64,000 nt of DNA from NCBI RefSeq assembly GCF_021117365.1, contig NZ_CP088262.1, positions 310,001 to 374,000 on the forward strand, in the 5' to 3' direction. The notes below the pieces were generated by a model that worked only from the letters and a program-made list of their open reading frames with translations, did no database searches and was not told where the DNA came from. Both the position numbers and the translations under genes were made by a program. Positions 1-7,135 of this stretch are shown here, one piece after another (position 1 is the first letter of the stretch; every line of letters begins with the position of its first letter). This stretch comes from Nocardioides sp. cx-173 (GTDB lineage Bacteria; Actinomycetota; Actinomycetes; Propionibacteriales; Nocardioidaceae).

Positions 1-392
1 TGCCACGTGAGCGCGCGGCGCTGCTGGTCGGCGGACTCGCGGGCGACCTTGCGGACGTTGCTCAGATAGCGCAGGTACTCGGTGCGCGAGCCGGTGACCT
101 GCTGGGAGCGCTGCTTACGCTGCCGGTCGATCTGGACCAGGATGAACCCGATGGTGGCGAACAGGAACATGCCGGCGGCGATGAAGCGGATGGACCCGTT
201 GCCGGTCTTGGCGCCCATGGTGGCGACGAGCACGATCGAGCCCAGGCTGCCCAGCATCGGGATCGCGTTCATCATCACGCCGGCCGCGCCCTCGGCGGGC
301 TGGATCTGCGGTGGCGGCTGGAGCACCAGCTGACCGGTGGGCATCTCCGGCTCGTCCACCCGCGCCCCGCGCAGCGTCGTGCTCACGCTCAC
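1..392 (-). CDS. eccC: Type VII secretion ATPase EccC, N-terminal part (cut by window edge)
   Basis: EccC is the FtsK/SpoIIIE-type motor that recognises WXG100 substrates at the inner membrane. About 130 residues are visible, read leftwards from GTG at 392. After a short Pro/Gln-rich cytosolic N-terminus come two membrane segments (roughly residues 38-58 and 70-88), then a basic, Arg/Gln-rich juxtamembrane stretch (QIDRQRKQRSQQ) typical of EccC before its first ATPase domain. The ATPase domains lie outside the window, so whether EccC is one polypeptide or split (EccCa/EccCb) cannot be seen. A second in-frame GTG at 386 is possible; a GAGGGG element precedes both. The gene diverges from eccD, with a 135-nt shared promoter region between them. 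Identity rests on topology and context. Confidence 0.85.
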   Translation of the reverse strand, partial: MSVSTTLRGARVDEPEMPTGQLVLQPPPQIQPAEGAAGVMMNAIPMLGSLGSIVLVATMGAKTGNGSIRFIAAGMFLFATIGFILVQIDRQRKQRSQQVTGSRTEYLRYLSNVRKVARESADQQRRALTW

Positions 393-527
393 TCGTCCCC
401 TCGCCGTCAGCCGCCGGTTGTCCGAGAGGTCCGGACACACCGCTGCGGTGGCACGATGATAGGCACACCCACAGCGATTAGGCTGCCCTCGACCGGGCGG
501 TCCCGCCCGGGTTCTGCGGGAGGCGAC

Positions 528-1916
528 GTGAGCGGGTCGGGTGCCGGGTCGGCCGGGGGCGCGACCGATGCGGTGGCGCTCACCGTGCTGGGGCCCTCGG
601 GTGCCCTGGACCTGCTCGTGCCGGCGGGGGCGTCGGCCCACGACGTGGCCGTCGAGTACGCCGCTCAGGCCGGCGTCGACGCTCTGCCCACCATCTACAC
701 CCGGGTCGGCCGGCCGCTCGCCCCCGACGCCGCGCTCGAGAGCGCCGGCATCGGCGCGGGCGCCCTGGTGGTCGCGCTGCCGTACGGCGCGGCCCCGCCG
801 GCGGTGGCCGGGCGCCGGGGTCGTGCCGACTCCCGGCCCGCGCGGCGCGTCGAGGAGCCCGGGTCCCTGTCCGTGCTGTGGTTCTGCGTCAGCGCCGCGG
901 CCGCGCTGCTCGCCGGGTGGTTCGCCTCCCAGCAGGAGCCGTCCGACCTGCGCACCGCGACCGTCGCGCTGCTCGGCGGCGCGGCTCTGCTCGGGGTGCT
1001 GCCCGTCGGCAGGTACGCCGCCCACCGGATCCTCGCCGCCCCGGCGTTCGCGGCGTCGGCGGCCTTCGTCGTGGCCTGGGACCCCGCCCCGGAGCGGCTC
1101 CCCACCATCCTCGGCGTCGCGGCGCTGAGCGCCGCCGTCACGGCCGCGGTGGCCAGGTCCCTCGACCGCTACTCCGAGGAGGCGCTGCGGGTCTGGGTGG
1201 TCGTGGGCGTGGCCGTCTTCGTCGTCACCTGCGCGGTGGCCCTGCTCGACTTCCGCCCGCAGGTGGCCTGGGCGCTCCTGCTGGTCGCGGCGATGCTGGC
1301 GGCGCGCTTCGTGCCCACACTCGCCGTGGACGTCCCCGACCAGTTCCTCATCGACCTCGAGCGGCTGGCCGTGACGGCGTGGTCGGCGCGGGATCGTCCC
1401 ACCGGGCGCCGTGGCCGGATCGTCGTACCGCCCCGCGCGGTGGAGATCGTCGCCGCCCGCGGCACCCGGATCATCACCGCCTCGTCGGTCGCGATCCTCG
1501 CGGTCGTGGTGGTCGCCGCGCCGTTGCTGCTGGAGACGGCCACCCAGCGGCCCGACTGGATCGGCGCGCGCTGCGTGGTCGGCTTCGCCGGCGGGTCGCT
1601 GCTCTTCGTGGCCCGCAGCTACCGTCACGCCGCCGCCCGCGCCCTGCTCCGCGCGGCGGGACTCGTCTGCTGGGCGGCCCTGCTCGTCGTGCTGTTCCGC
1701 GGCATGGAGCCGGGGTCCCTGATGGCGGTCGGGATCGCCGCCACCGCGGTGGCCGCGCTGTTGCTGTTGGTGGCCGTCGCGCTCGGCCGCGGCTGGCGCT
1801 CGGCGTGGTGGTCACGCAAGGCCGAGGTCGCCGAGGCGATCTGCGGATCCTTCGCCGTGGGGGCGCTCGTGCCCGCCGTGGGGCTCTTCCGGCACCTGTG
1901 GGAATTGACAGGGTGA
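528..1916 (+). CDS. eccD: Type VII secretion membrane protein EccD, paralogue 1
   Basis: EccD forms the membrane vestibule of the ESX complex. The 462-residue product starts with a ubiquitin-like domain (about residues 15-90; VALTVLGPSGALDLLVPAG through GALVVALPYG). About eleven hydrophobic segments follow, beginning near LSVLWFCVSAAAALLAGW, as expected for EccD. I chose GTG at 528 because GGGAGG lies just upstream (518-523); an ATG at 456 in the same frame would add 24 low-complexity residues with no ribosome site. It is separated from a second EccD (2974-4335) by the two WXG100 genes. The two paralogues could form a heterodimer where characterised ESX systems use an EccD homodimer; that is inference. 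Confidence 0.85.
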   Translation: MSGSGAGSAGGATDAVALTVLGPSGALDLLVPAGASAHDVAVEYAAQAGVDALPTIYTRVGRPLAPDAALESAGIGAGALVVALPYGAAPPAVAGRRGRADSRPARRVEEPGSLSVLWFCVSAAAALLAGWFASQQEPSDLRTATVALLGGAALLGVLPVGRYAAHRILAAPAFAASAAFVVAWDPAPERLPTILGVAALSAAVTAAVARSLDRYSEEALRVWVVVGVAVFVVTCAVALLDFRPQVAWALLLVAAMLAARFVPTLAVDVPDQFLIDLERLAVTAWSARDRPTGRRGRIVVPPRAVEIVAARGTRIITASSVAILAVVVVAAPLLLETATQRPDWIGARCVVGFAGGSLLFVARSYRHAAARALLRAAGLVCWAALLVVLFRGMEPGSLMAVGIAATAVAALLLLVAVALGRGWRSAWWSRKAEVAEAICGSFAVGALVPAVGLFRHLWELTG

Positions 1917-2062
1917 TGTTTAGCGTGTTTGCCCCCGGGTAGACGACTGCGTGTCCGGATCGGCAGCCGAGAAGGACCAGGACGACATCGCACCACCCAC
2001 TTGTCAGGAAGCACCACCACGATGCGCGGCGACATGCCGCCACACATGAAGGAGCAGGCGAC

Positions 2063-2383
2063 ATGTCGGAAAACTCCAACGAGTTCGGCCAAGGCGAAGG
2101 TGTACTCACCCGCGCCGCTGGAATGGTGGCCGACGCCCGGGTCGACTTCAACAACATCAGCCGGCAGCTGACCGACCAGATCTCCTCGGTCCAGGGCCGC
2201 TGGGGTGGCCAGGGTGCCACGGCGTTCTTCGCCCTGCAGCAGGCCTGGACGGAGAAGCAGCAGGTCATCGTCGACGCACTCAACGAGTTCGAGAACTCCC
2301 TCGGGGTCACCGAGCGCGACAACATCAGCACCGACGAGACGCAGGGCTCCAACTTCGCCAACCTCACCCACAAGCTCGGCTGA
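2063..2383 (+). CDS. WXG100 family secreted protein (Esx partner without YxxxD)
   Basis: This 106-residue, mostly helical protein has the WXG signature at W47-G48-G49 in the turn between two predicted helices, the hallmark of ESAT-6/CFP-10-type substrates. A strong AAGGAG ribosome site (about 2049-2054) supports the ATG. The C-terminus (TQGSNFANLTHKLG) carries no YxxxD/E signal, so this is probably the EsxA-like half of a heterodimer whose partner is encoded 28 nt downstream. Secreted WXG100 proteins usually exit as a folded four-helix pair. The 146-nt gap upstream suggests its own promoter rather than read-through from eccD. Exact orthology to EsxA/EsxB cannot be settled from sequence alone. 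Confidence 0.9.
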   Translation: MSENSNEFGQGEGVLTRAAGMVADARVDFNNISRQLTDQISSVQGRWGGQGATAFFALQQAWTEKQQVIVDALNEFENSLGVTERDNISTDETQGSNFANLTHKLG

Positions 2384-2411
2384 GCGCCCCACCAGACCAA
2401 GGAGAACAGTC

Positions 2412-2708
2412 ATGAACCTCGACGGAATCCGCGTCAACCACGGTGCGGTCGACCAGGCCGCAGCCGACATGTACCAGAAGGTCAAGGACATCGACGACCG
2501 CATGAACCGTCTGGAGTCCGAGCTCGAGCCGCTGCGCAGCCAGTGGATCGGTCAGGCCCAGTCCCAGTACACGGTCTCGAAGGCCAAGTGGGACATGGCG
2601 ATCCAGGAGATGCGCGACCTGCTCGACAAGAGCAGCCAGACGGTCTACCAGTCCAACGCCGAGTACGCCGCCGCCGACAAGCGCGGTGCCGCGCAGTTCG
2701 AGATCTGA
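2412..2708 (+). CDS. WXG100 family secreted protein with C-terminal YxxxD export signal
   Basis: This 98-residue helical hairpin protein has W45-I46-G47 in the turn and a YxxxD motif (Y85-A-A-A-D89) near the C-terminus. That is the general T7SS export signal, normally on the CFP-10/EsxB-like partner that docks on EccC. AGGAGAACAGTC precedes the ATG at 2412. It lies 28 nt after the first WXG100 gene and is followed by a strong hairpin, so the pair likely forms a bicistronic unit that can be expressed more highly than the machinery genes. The longer reading frame starting near 2205 overlaps the upstream gene and is an artefact. Confidence 0.92.
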   Translation: MNLDGIRVNHGAVDQAAADMYQKVKDIDDRMNRLESELEPLRSQWIGQAQSQYTVSKAKWDMAIQEMRDLLDKSSQTVYQSNAEYAAADKRGAAQFEI

Positions 2709-2733
2709 GCCAGCGCTCGATGCAGATGACTCC

Positions 2734-2767
2734 GAGGGGGCCGACACCGTGAGGTGTCGGCCCCCTC
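2734..2767 (+). terminator. Terminator hairpin after the WXG100 pair
   Basis: A perfect 15-bp stem (2734-2748 with 2753-2767) with a GTGA tetraloop lies 25 nt after the second esx gene. There is no clear T-run, as is common in high-GC actinobacteria. It probably insulates the WXG100 pair from the downstream eccD2-eccB-mycP unit. Confidence 0.8.
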
Positions 2768-2885
2768 TCTGACGACGTCGTCCGACACCGGCCGGATCGT
2801 CGCCGACGAGCAGGGGTGGACCGAGGACGACGGGGCCGCGCCGGATGTGATCGACTGACGCCCCCGCGGGAGGCGGTCCGGCCGG

Positions 2886-2891
2886 TAGCAT
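2886..2891 (+). promoter_or_regulatory. Candidate -10 element for eccD2-eccB-mycP
   Basis: TAGCAT fits the actinobacterial TANNNT -10 pattern and lies about 80 nt before the ATG at 2974. No convincing -35 is visible. It would restart transcription after the hairpin at 2734-2767. Confidence 0.35.
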
Positions 2892-2973
2892 GCGGCTCGC
2901 CCGACGGTCGGACGGTGGTCGCTGCCCCCGCTCGGCTCGCACTGTGACCGCTGCGAACACTGAGGGAGAGACG

Positions 2974-4335
2974 ATGAGCCAGGCCACCGCCGGAGCCTCG
3001 GGACTGGTGCGGGTGACGGTGACGTCGGGGACGCGCCGCGTCGACCTGGTGCTGCCGGGTGCCGTCCCGGTGGCCGAGCTCGTCCCGGAGCTGGCCCGCA
3101 GCGTCGGACTGCTCGACGCCAGCACCGTCTACGGCGGCTACCGCCTCGTCACCTCCGAGGGGCGCCGGCTCGCCCCCGACTCCGGCCTGACCCTGCAGGG
3201 CATCGAGGACGGCGTGACGCTGACCGTGACCGCGGGCATCGACGAGGCGCCGCCCCGGGTCTACGACGACGTCGTCGAGGCCATGACCGACGTGGTCGAG
3301 CGCGACCTCAAGCCCTGGGAGCCGGCGTCCGGCCGACGCGCGGCGCTCACGGCGGCCGGCCTGCTGATGGCCCTCGGCGCCGTCGCCCTGCTGATCCAGC
3401 GCGAGAAGACCCTGGCCTCCGTCGCGGCGGTGACCGTGGCCGTCGCCCTCACCGCGGGCGCGATCGTGCTGTCGCGAGCCCAGCGTGAGCGCGAGGCCGC
3501 CGTGGCCGTGGCCTGGATGGCGGCCGGGTACGCCGCGCTCGCCGGGCTGATGCTGGCCCCGGACGGTGAGCTCTTCGACTACCCCGTCGCCTACGCCGGA
3601 GCCGGAGCGCTGCTCGCCGGCGTCGTCTGCCTCGTGGGTCTCGGCGAGGGCCGGCCCCTGGTCCTGCCGCCAGTCGTCGCGGGCGCGGTCTACGTGGCGG
3701 CGGGGCTCCTGCTGCACGCGATCGACGGCCTCGACGCCGCCGTCCTGCTGACGGTCGTCCTGACCGTGGTCGTGATGATCGGCAGCATCTTCCCGTGGCT
3801 GGCGCTCGGCGTCACCGGGACCACCGTCGACCAGCTCTACTCCGACGCCGACATCACCGCCGACCCGACCGACGTCGACCCGGCCCGCGTCGGCGCCGAC
3901 GCGAGGGTGGCCCACGAGATCCTGATCGCGATCTCCGGGACCGTCGGGCTGCTGCTGGTGACGATCGCTCCGCTCGCGGTGTCACTGGGGCTCTTCGGCA
4001 CCCTGCTGGCCGTCGACGCCTCCCTGGTCGTCATGCTCCGCACCCGCCAGTACCGCACGGGCTCCGAGGTCCTCGTGGGCCTGGCCTCCGGCATCGCGGG
4101 GCTGGTCTCGACGGCCGTGTCGATGCTGGTGCTCTACCCCGACTGGCACCCGGTGGCGGCCGTGGTGCTCGCCGCGTCGGGCGCGGTGCTCCTCGCCGCC
4201 ACGCTGGTGCCGGGCACGCCGTCGGTGCGTCGGGGCCGCTTCGGCGACATCGTCGAGAGCATCGCGCTGCTGGCCCTGCTCCCGCTCCTGGTCCTGGCGG
4301 TCGGCATCTTCGACTTCGCCCAGTCGGTCGGCTAG
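2974..4335 (+). CDS. eccD: Type VII secretion membrane protein EccD, paralogue 2
   Basis: The 453-residue product has the same architecture as the first EccD: an N-terminal ubiquitin-like domain (about residues 10-90, VRVTVTSGTRRVDLVLPG to GVTLTVTAG), a linker with a conserved-looking DDVVEAMTDVVERDLKPWEP segment, then about eleven membrane segments starting near residue 118. GAGGGAGAG (2962-2970) fixes the ATG at 2974; the frame is open back to 2890 but those residues are Arg/Ser-rich and lack a ribosome site. eccB follows after 4 nt, so the two are translationally coupled. Sequence similarity to paralogue 1 is visible mainly in the ubiquitin-like domain and topology, so any duplication is old. 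Confidence 0.85.
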   Translation: MSQATAGASGLVRVTVTSGTRRVDLVLPGAVPVAELVPELARSVGLLDASTVYGGYRLVTSEGRRLAPDSGLTLQGIEDGVTLTVTAGIDEAPPRVYDDVVEAMTDVVERDLKPWEPASGRRAALTAAGLLMALGAVALLIQREKTLASVAAVTVAVALTAGAIVLSRAQREREAAVAVAWMAAGYAALAGLMLAPDGELFDYPVAYAGAGALLAGVVCLVGLGEGRPLVLPPVVAGAVYVAAGLLLHAIDGLDAAVLLTVVLTVVVMIGSIFPWLALGVTGTTVDQLYSDADITADPTDVDPARVGADARVAHEILIAISGTVGLLLVTIAPLAVSLGLFGTLLAVDASLVVMLRTRQYRTGSEVLVGLASGIAGLVSTAVSMLVLYPDWHPVAAVVLAASGAVLLAATLVPGTPSVRRGRFGDIVESIALLALLPLLVLAVGIFDFAQSVG

Positions 4336-4339
4336 TCGC

Positions 4340-5809
4340 ATGGCCACCAAGAAGGACCTCGTCGAGGCCTACTCGTTCAGCCGGCGCCGGCTCGTCACGG
4401 CGTTCGTCTCCGGTGCGCCCGGAGGTCGGGAGGTCGAGCCCACCAAGCCCGGGCGCACGATCGTCGGCGGCCTGGCCCTGGCGATCCTGCTCCTGGCCGG
4501 TGCGGCGATCGCGGGAGTCCTGAAGCCCAACGTCGACGTCGACTGGGAGCAGCCCGGCTTCGTCCTCTCCAAGGAGAAGGGCGCCGCCTACGTCATCCTC
4601 GAGCCGGACGAGGAGGGCAACGCGCGGGTGCGCCCGGTCATCAACGTCACCTCGGCGCAGCTGATCCTCGGCGAGGACATCGAGCCCGAGGTCGTGCCGC
4701 AGGAGGAGATCGACACCCAGACGCCGGGCGCCGACATCGGGATCCTCGGCGCGCCGGTCACGGTCCCCGACACCGGCCACCTCGTCGAGAGCGGCTGGAC
4801 CGCGTGCACCGGCGACGGGCTCGGGATCAAGCTCGACGTCCGCACCCGGCCCGACGCGTCGCCCGTCGCCTCGGGGGGCGTCGTCGTCCGGGCCGGCAAG
4901 GCGGTCCACGTCATCGCCGAGTCCGTCCCCGAGGACGGCGACGAGCCGACCGCCCGCCGCTTCGAGCTGCCTCGGACCCCGGGGATGGACATCCTGCTCG
5001 GCGCCCTGGGCCTGGAGAAGTCCGGCTCGGCCGCCAAGGTCCCGAGCGACTGGCTCGACCTCTTCCCGCGCGGTGGGGCCCTCGCGGCCGAGAGCCTCGG
5101 CCTCGACGGCTTCGGCACCCCCTCGGCCGCCGCCGGCAAGGGCGGGCTGCCGGCCGACGCCAACGTGGGCGACTACTACGAGATCGAGGGCGTCCTCTAC
5201 GTGCTCACGAAGGAGGGTCCGGCCCAGTTCACGGCGTTCCCGAGCGCGGTGTTCCTCAACGTCGACTTCCCCCAGCCGCCAAAGGACCTGGGGCTCGAGG
5301 AGCCGCCGGACCTGTTGCTGGAGGACCCGCCGTACCAGGCGGCCGGATGGCCCGATGAGCTGCCCACCGTGGCGAGCGCGGAGTGCGCCCAGCTCCTGCC
5401 TCAGGAGGGTGAGAAGCCGCGGGTGCTGCTGGCGGACGGGCCGGGCAGCGACGCGAGCGCCGAGGACGTGGAGCACAAGAGCCGCGAGGTGACGGTCGAG
5501 GCCGGGCAGGGCGCCTACGTCCTCTCGGGCGGCTGGGACGCGACGGACGTCGGCGAGCCGTTCGTGGTGGACTCGAAGGGCTTCAGCTACGCCCTGCTGG
5601 GCACCGATGCGGTGGAGAACCTCGGGTACGCCGGCTACGACGCACCGGTCGTTCCGGAGAGCTGGCTGGAGCTGTTCGAGTCCGGCGTGGCGCTCTCGGT
5701 CAACGCCGCCCTGTGCCCGCCGTCGCGCCCCGACGCCCCGGCACAGGAGGCGGCGACGGAGGAGGCGGCGACGGAGGAGTCGGCCGAGGAGGGCCGCTCG
5801 TGCGAGTGA
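4340..5809 (+). CDS. eccB: Type VII secretion protein EccB
   Basis: EccB is a bitopic protein whose large extracytoplasmic domain rises above the ESX membrane complex. The 489-residue product begins MATKKDLVEAYSFSRRRLVTAFVSG, the typical EccB cytosolic tail. One membrane helix follows (about residues 40-61, TIVGGLALAILLLAGAAIAG), then a long extracellular region beginning NVDVDWEQPGFVLSKEKGA. Cysteines near residues 155 and 352 could form a disulfide. The C-terminus is a low-complexity Glu/Ala tail (residues about 470-485). The stop overlaps the mycP start by 10 nt, implying coupling. Order eccD-eccB-mycP in one transcription unit supports the call. Confidence 0.9.
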   Translation: MATKKDLVEAYSFSRRRLVTAFVSGAPGGREVEPTKPGRTIVGGLALAILLLAGAAIAGVLKPNVDVDWEQPGFVLSKEKGAAYVILEPDEEGNARVRPVINVTSAQLILGEDIEPEVVPQEEIDTQTPGADIGILGAPVTVPDTGHLVESGWTACTGDGLGIKLDVRTRPDASPVASGGVVVRAGKAVHVIAESVPEDGDEPTARRFELPRTPGMDILLGALGLEKSGSAAKVPSDWLDLFPRGGALAAESLGLDGFGTPSAAAGKGGLPADANVGDYYEIEGVLYVLTKEGPAQFTAFPSAVFLNVDFPQPPKDLGLEEPPDLLLEDPPYQAAGWPDELPTVASAECAQLLPQEGEKPRVLLADGPGSDASAEDVEHKSREVTVEAGQGAYVLSGGWDATDVGEPFVVDSKGFSYALLGTDAVENLGYAGYDAPVVPESWLELFESGVALSVNAALCPPSRPDAPAQEAATEEAATEESAEEGRSCE

Positions 5810-7122
5810 GCGGCGTCCTGCGGGGCGGGCTCGCGGCCGGGCTCGCGCTCGGCGTGCTCGCCGTCGCGTCCGCTCCGGCGTACGCGGAGGACCAGGACTG
5901 CTCGAGCATCAACGCGGAGGTGACCGACACCGTCGAGGCGACCTCGCCGAGCTCGCCCGCGCAGCTGATGCAGGTCGCGCAGGCACAGCGACTGGCCGCG
6001 CGCTCCGGCAGCGGGCCGGGCCAGGGCGTGACGGTCGCCGTCCTCGACTCGGGGGTCGCCCCGTCCACCCGGCTGAACCCGATCGTGCCGGCGCCCTCGT
6101 CCGGGCGCAGCCCGGAGCTCCTGGACTACCAGGGCACCGCCATCGCCGGCCTGATCGCCGGACGTGGGGAGCCCGACAAGCCGATCGGCATCGCTCCGGA
6201 GGCCACGATCATGGACGTGCGGGTCTACGACCGCCGCGAGGCCCAGGACCCCGCCGCCGAGGCCGAGCCCAGCCTCGACCTGTTGATCCAGGGACTGCGC
6301 CACGTCGCCGGCCTGCCCCGGGGCCGGGTCGGCGTCGTGAACGTGTCGCTGGCCCTGCCGGCACGCGAGGAGCTGGGCGACGCGCTGCGCGCCGTGCTCG
6401 ACGACCTCGCCGCCAAGGACGTCGTGGTCGTCGTGGCCACGGGCGACCGGCCCGAGGAGTCCGACGCCCTCTACTCCGAGTTCGGCTACGCCGAGCGCGA
6501 CGGCGAGGACGAGGGATCGCCTCCCCCCGGCGAGGACGCGGGGGGTGCGATCTGGCCGGCCGCCGCCCCGCACGTCGTCGCGGTCAACGCGACCGCGACC
6601 GCGCTCGTGGAGGACGAGGTGGTGGTCGGCGACGCCGCGGACAGCGTGCTGCGCAGCTCCGACACGGACCTCGCCGCACCCTCGAGCGGTGCGGTGTCGC
6701 TCGGCATGGACGGGCGCAGCACCTGCGTGCTCGGCGAGGTGTCCAGCGAGTACGCCGCCGCGGAGGTCTCGGGCGTCGTCGCCCTGCTGCGCTCCGCCTT
6801 CCCGGACGACACGGCCGCGCAGGTCGTGGCCCGGCTGACCCGCACGGCGACCGGCTCTCCGCAGACGAGGAACGTGCTCACCGGCCACGGGATCGTGCAA
6901 CCGGTCGAGGCCCTCACCCGGCCGCTGCGGCCGGGGAAGAAGGGCCAGCTGCCCGCCACCACGATCGACGACCGGGGCGACGAGCGCGCCACGGCTCCCC
7001 GCGAGCAGCCCGACGTACTGGCCAGCACGAAGCGCAACGCGGTCTGGTGGGGGCTGCTCGCCGGCGGCGCCCTCATCGTCGCGACCATGCTCCGGCCGGT
7101 GCTGGCCAGACGCCGCGAGTGA
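5800..7122 (+). CDS. mycP: Mycosin-like subtilase MycP, predicted catalytically inactive
   Basis: The 440-residue product has a signal peptide (cleavage near AYA-ED, residue 28), a subtilisin-type domain and a C-terminal membrane helix (VWWGLLAGGALIVATML), the layout of mycosins. The catalytic Asp is present (VAVLDSGV, D83). At the His block (usually HGT.VAG) the sequence is YQGTAIAGLIAG, giving Q111. At the Ser block (usually GTSFAAP.VSG) it is SSEYAAAEVSG, giving E317. The oxyanion block (AAGN) reads VATGD. So two of three catalytic residues and the oxyanion Asn are replaced while the fold is kept. In mycobacteria MycP is known to stabilise the ESX membrane complex independently of proteolysis, so a structural role is plausible. 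GTG at 5800 follows GAGGAGGG; GTG 5806 is an alternative. Confidence 0.88.
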   Translation: MRVSGVLRGGLAAGLALGVLAVASAPAYAEDQDCSSINAEVTDTVEATSPSSPAQLMQVAQAQRLAARSGSGPGQGVTVAVLDSGVAPSTRLNPIVPAPSSGRSPELLDYQGTAIAGLIAGRGEPDKPIGIAPEATIMDVRVYDRREAQDPAAEAEPSLDLLIQGLRHVAGLPRGRVGVVNVSLALPAREELGDALRAVLDDLAAKDVVVVVATGDRPEESDALYSEFGYAERDGEDEGSPPPGEDAGGAIWPAAAPHVVAVNATATALVEDEVVVGDAADSVLRSSDTDLAAPSSGAVSLGMDGRSTCVLGEVSSEYAAAEVSGVVALLRSAFPDDTAAQVVARLTRTATGSPQTRNVLTGHGIVQPVEALTRPLRPGKKGQLPATTIDDRGDERATAPREQPDVLASTKRNAVWWGLLAGGALIVATMLRPVLARRRE

Positions 7123-7135
7123 CCCGCACGGACCG

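Noticed and set aside
456..527. Longer start for the first EccD at ATG 456
   Set aside because: No ribosome site and added residues are low-complexity; GTG 528 has GGGAGG at 518-523.
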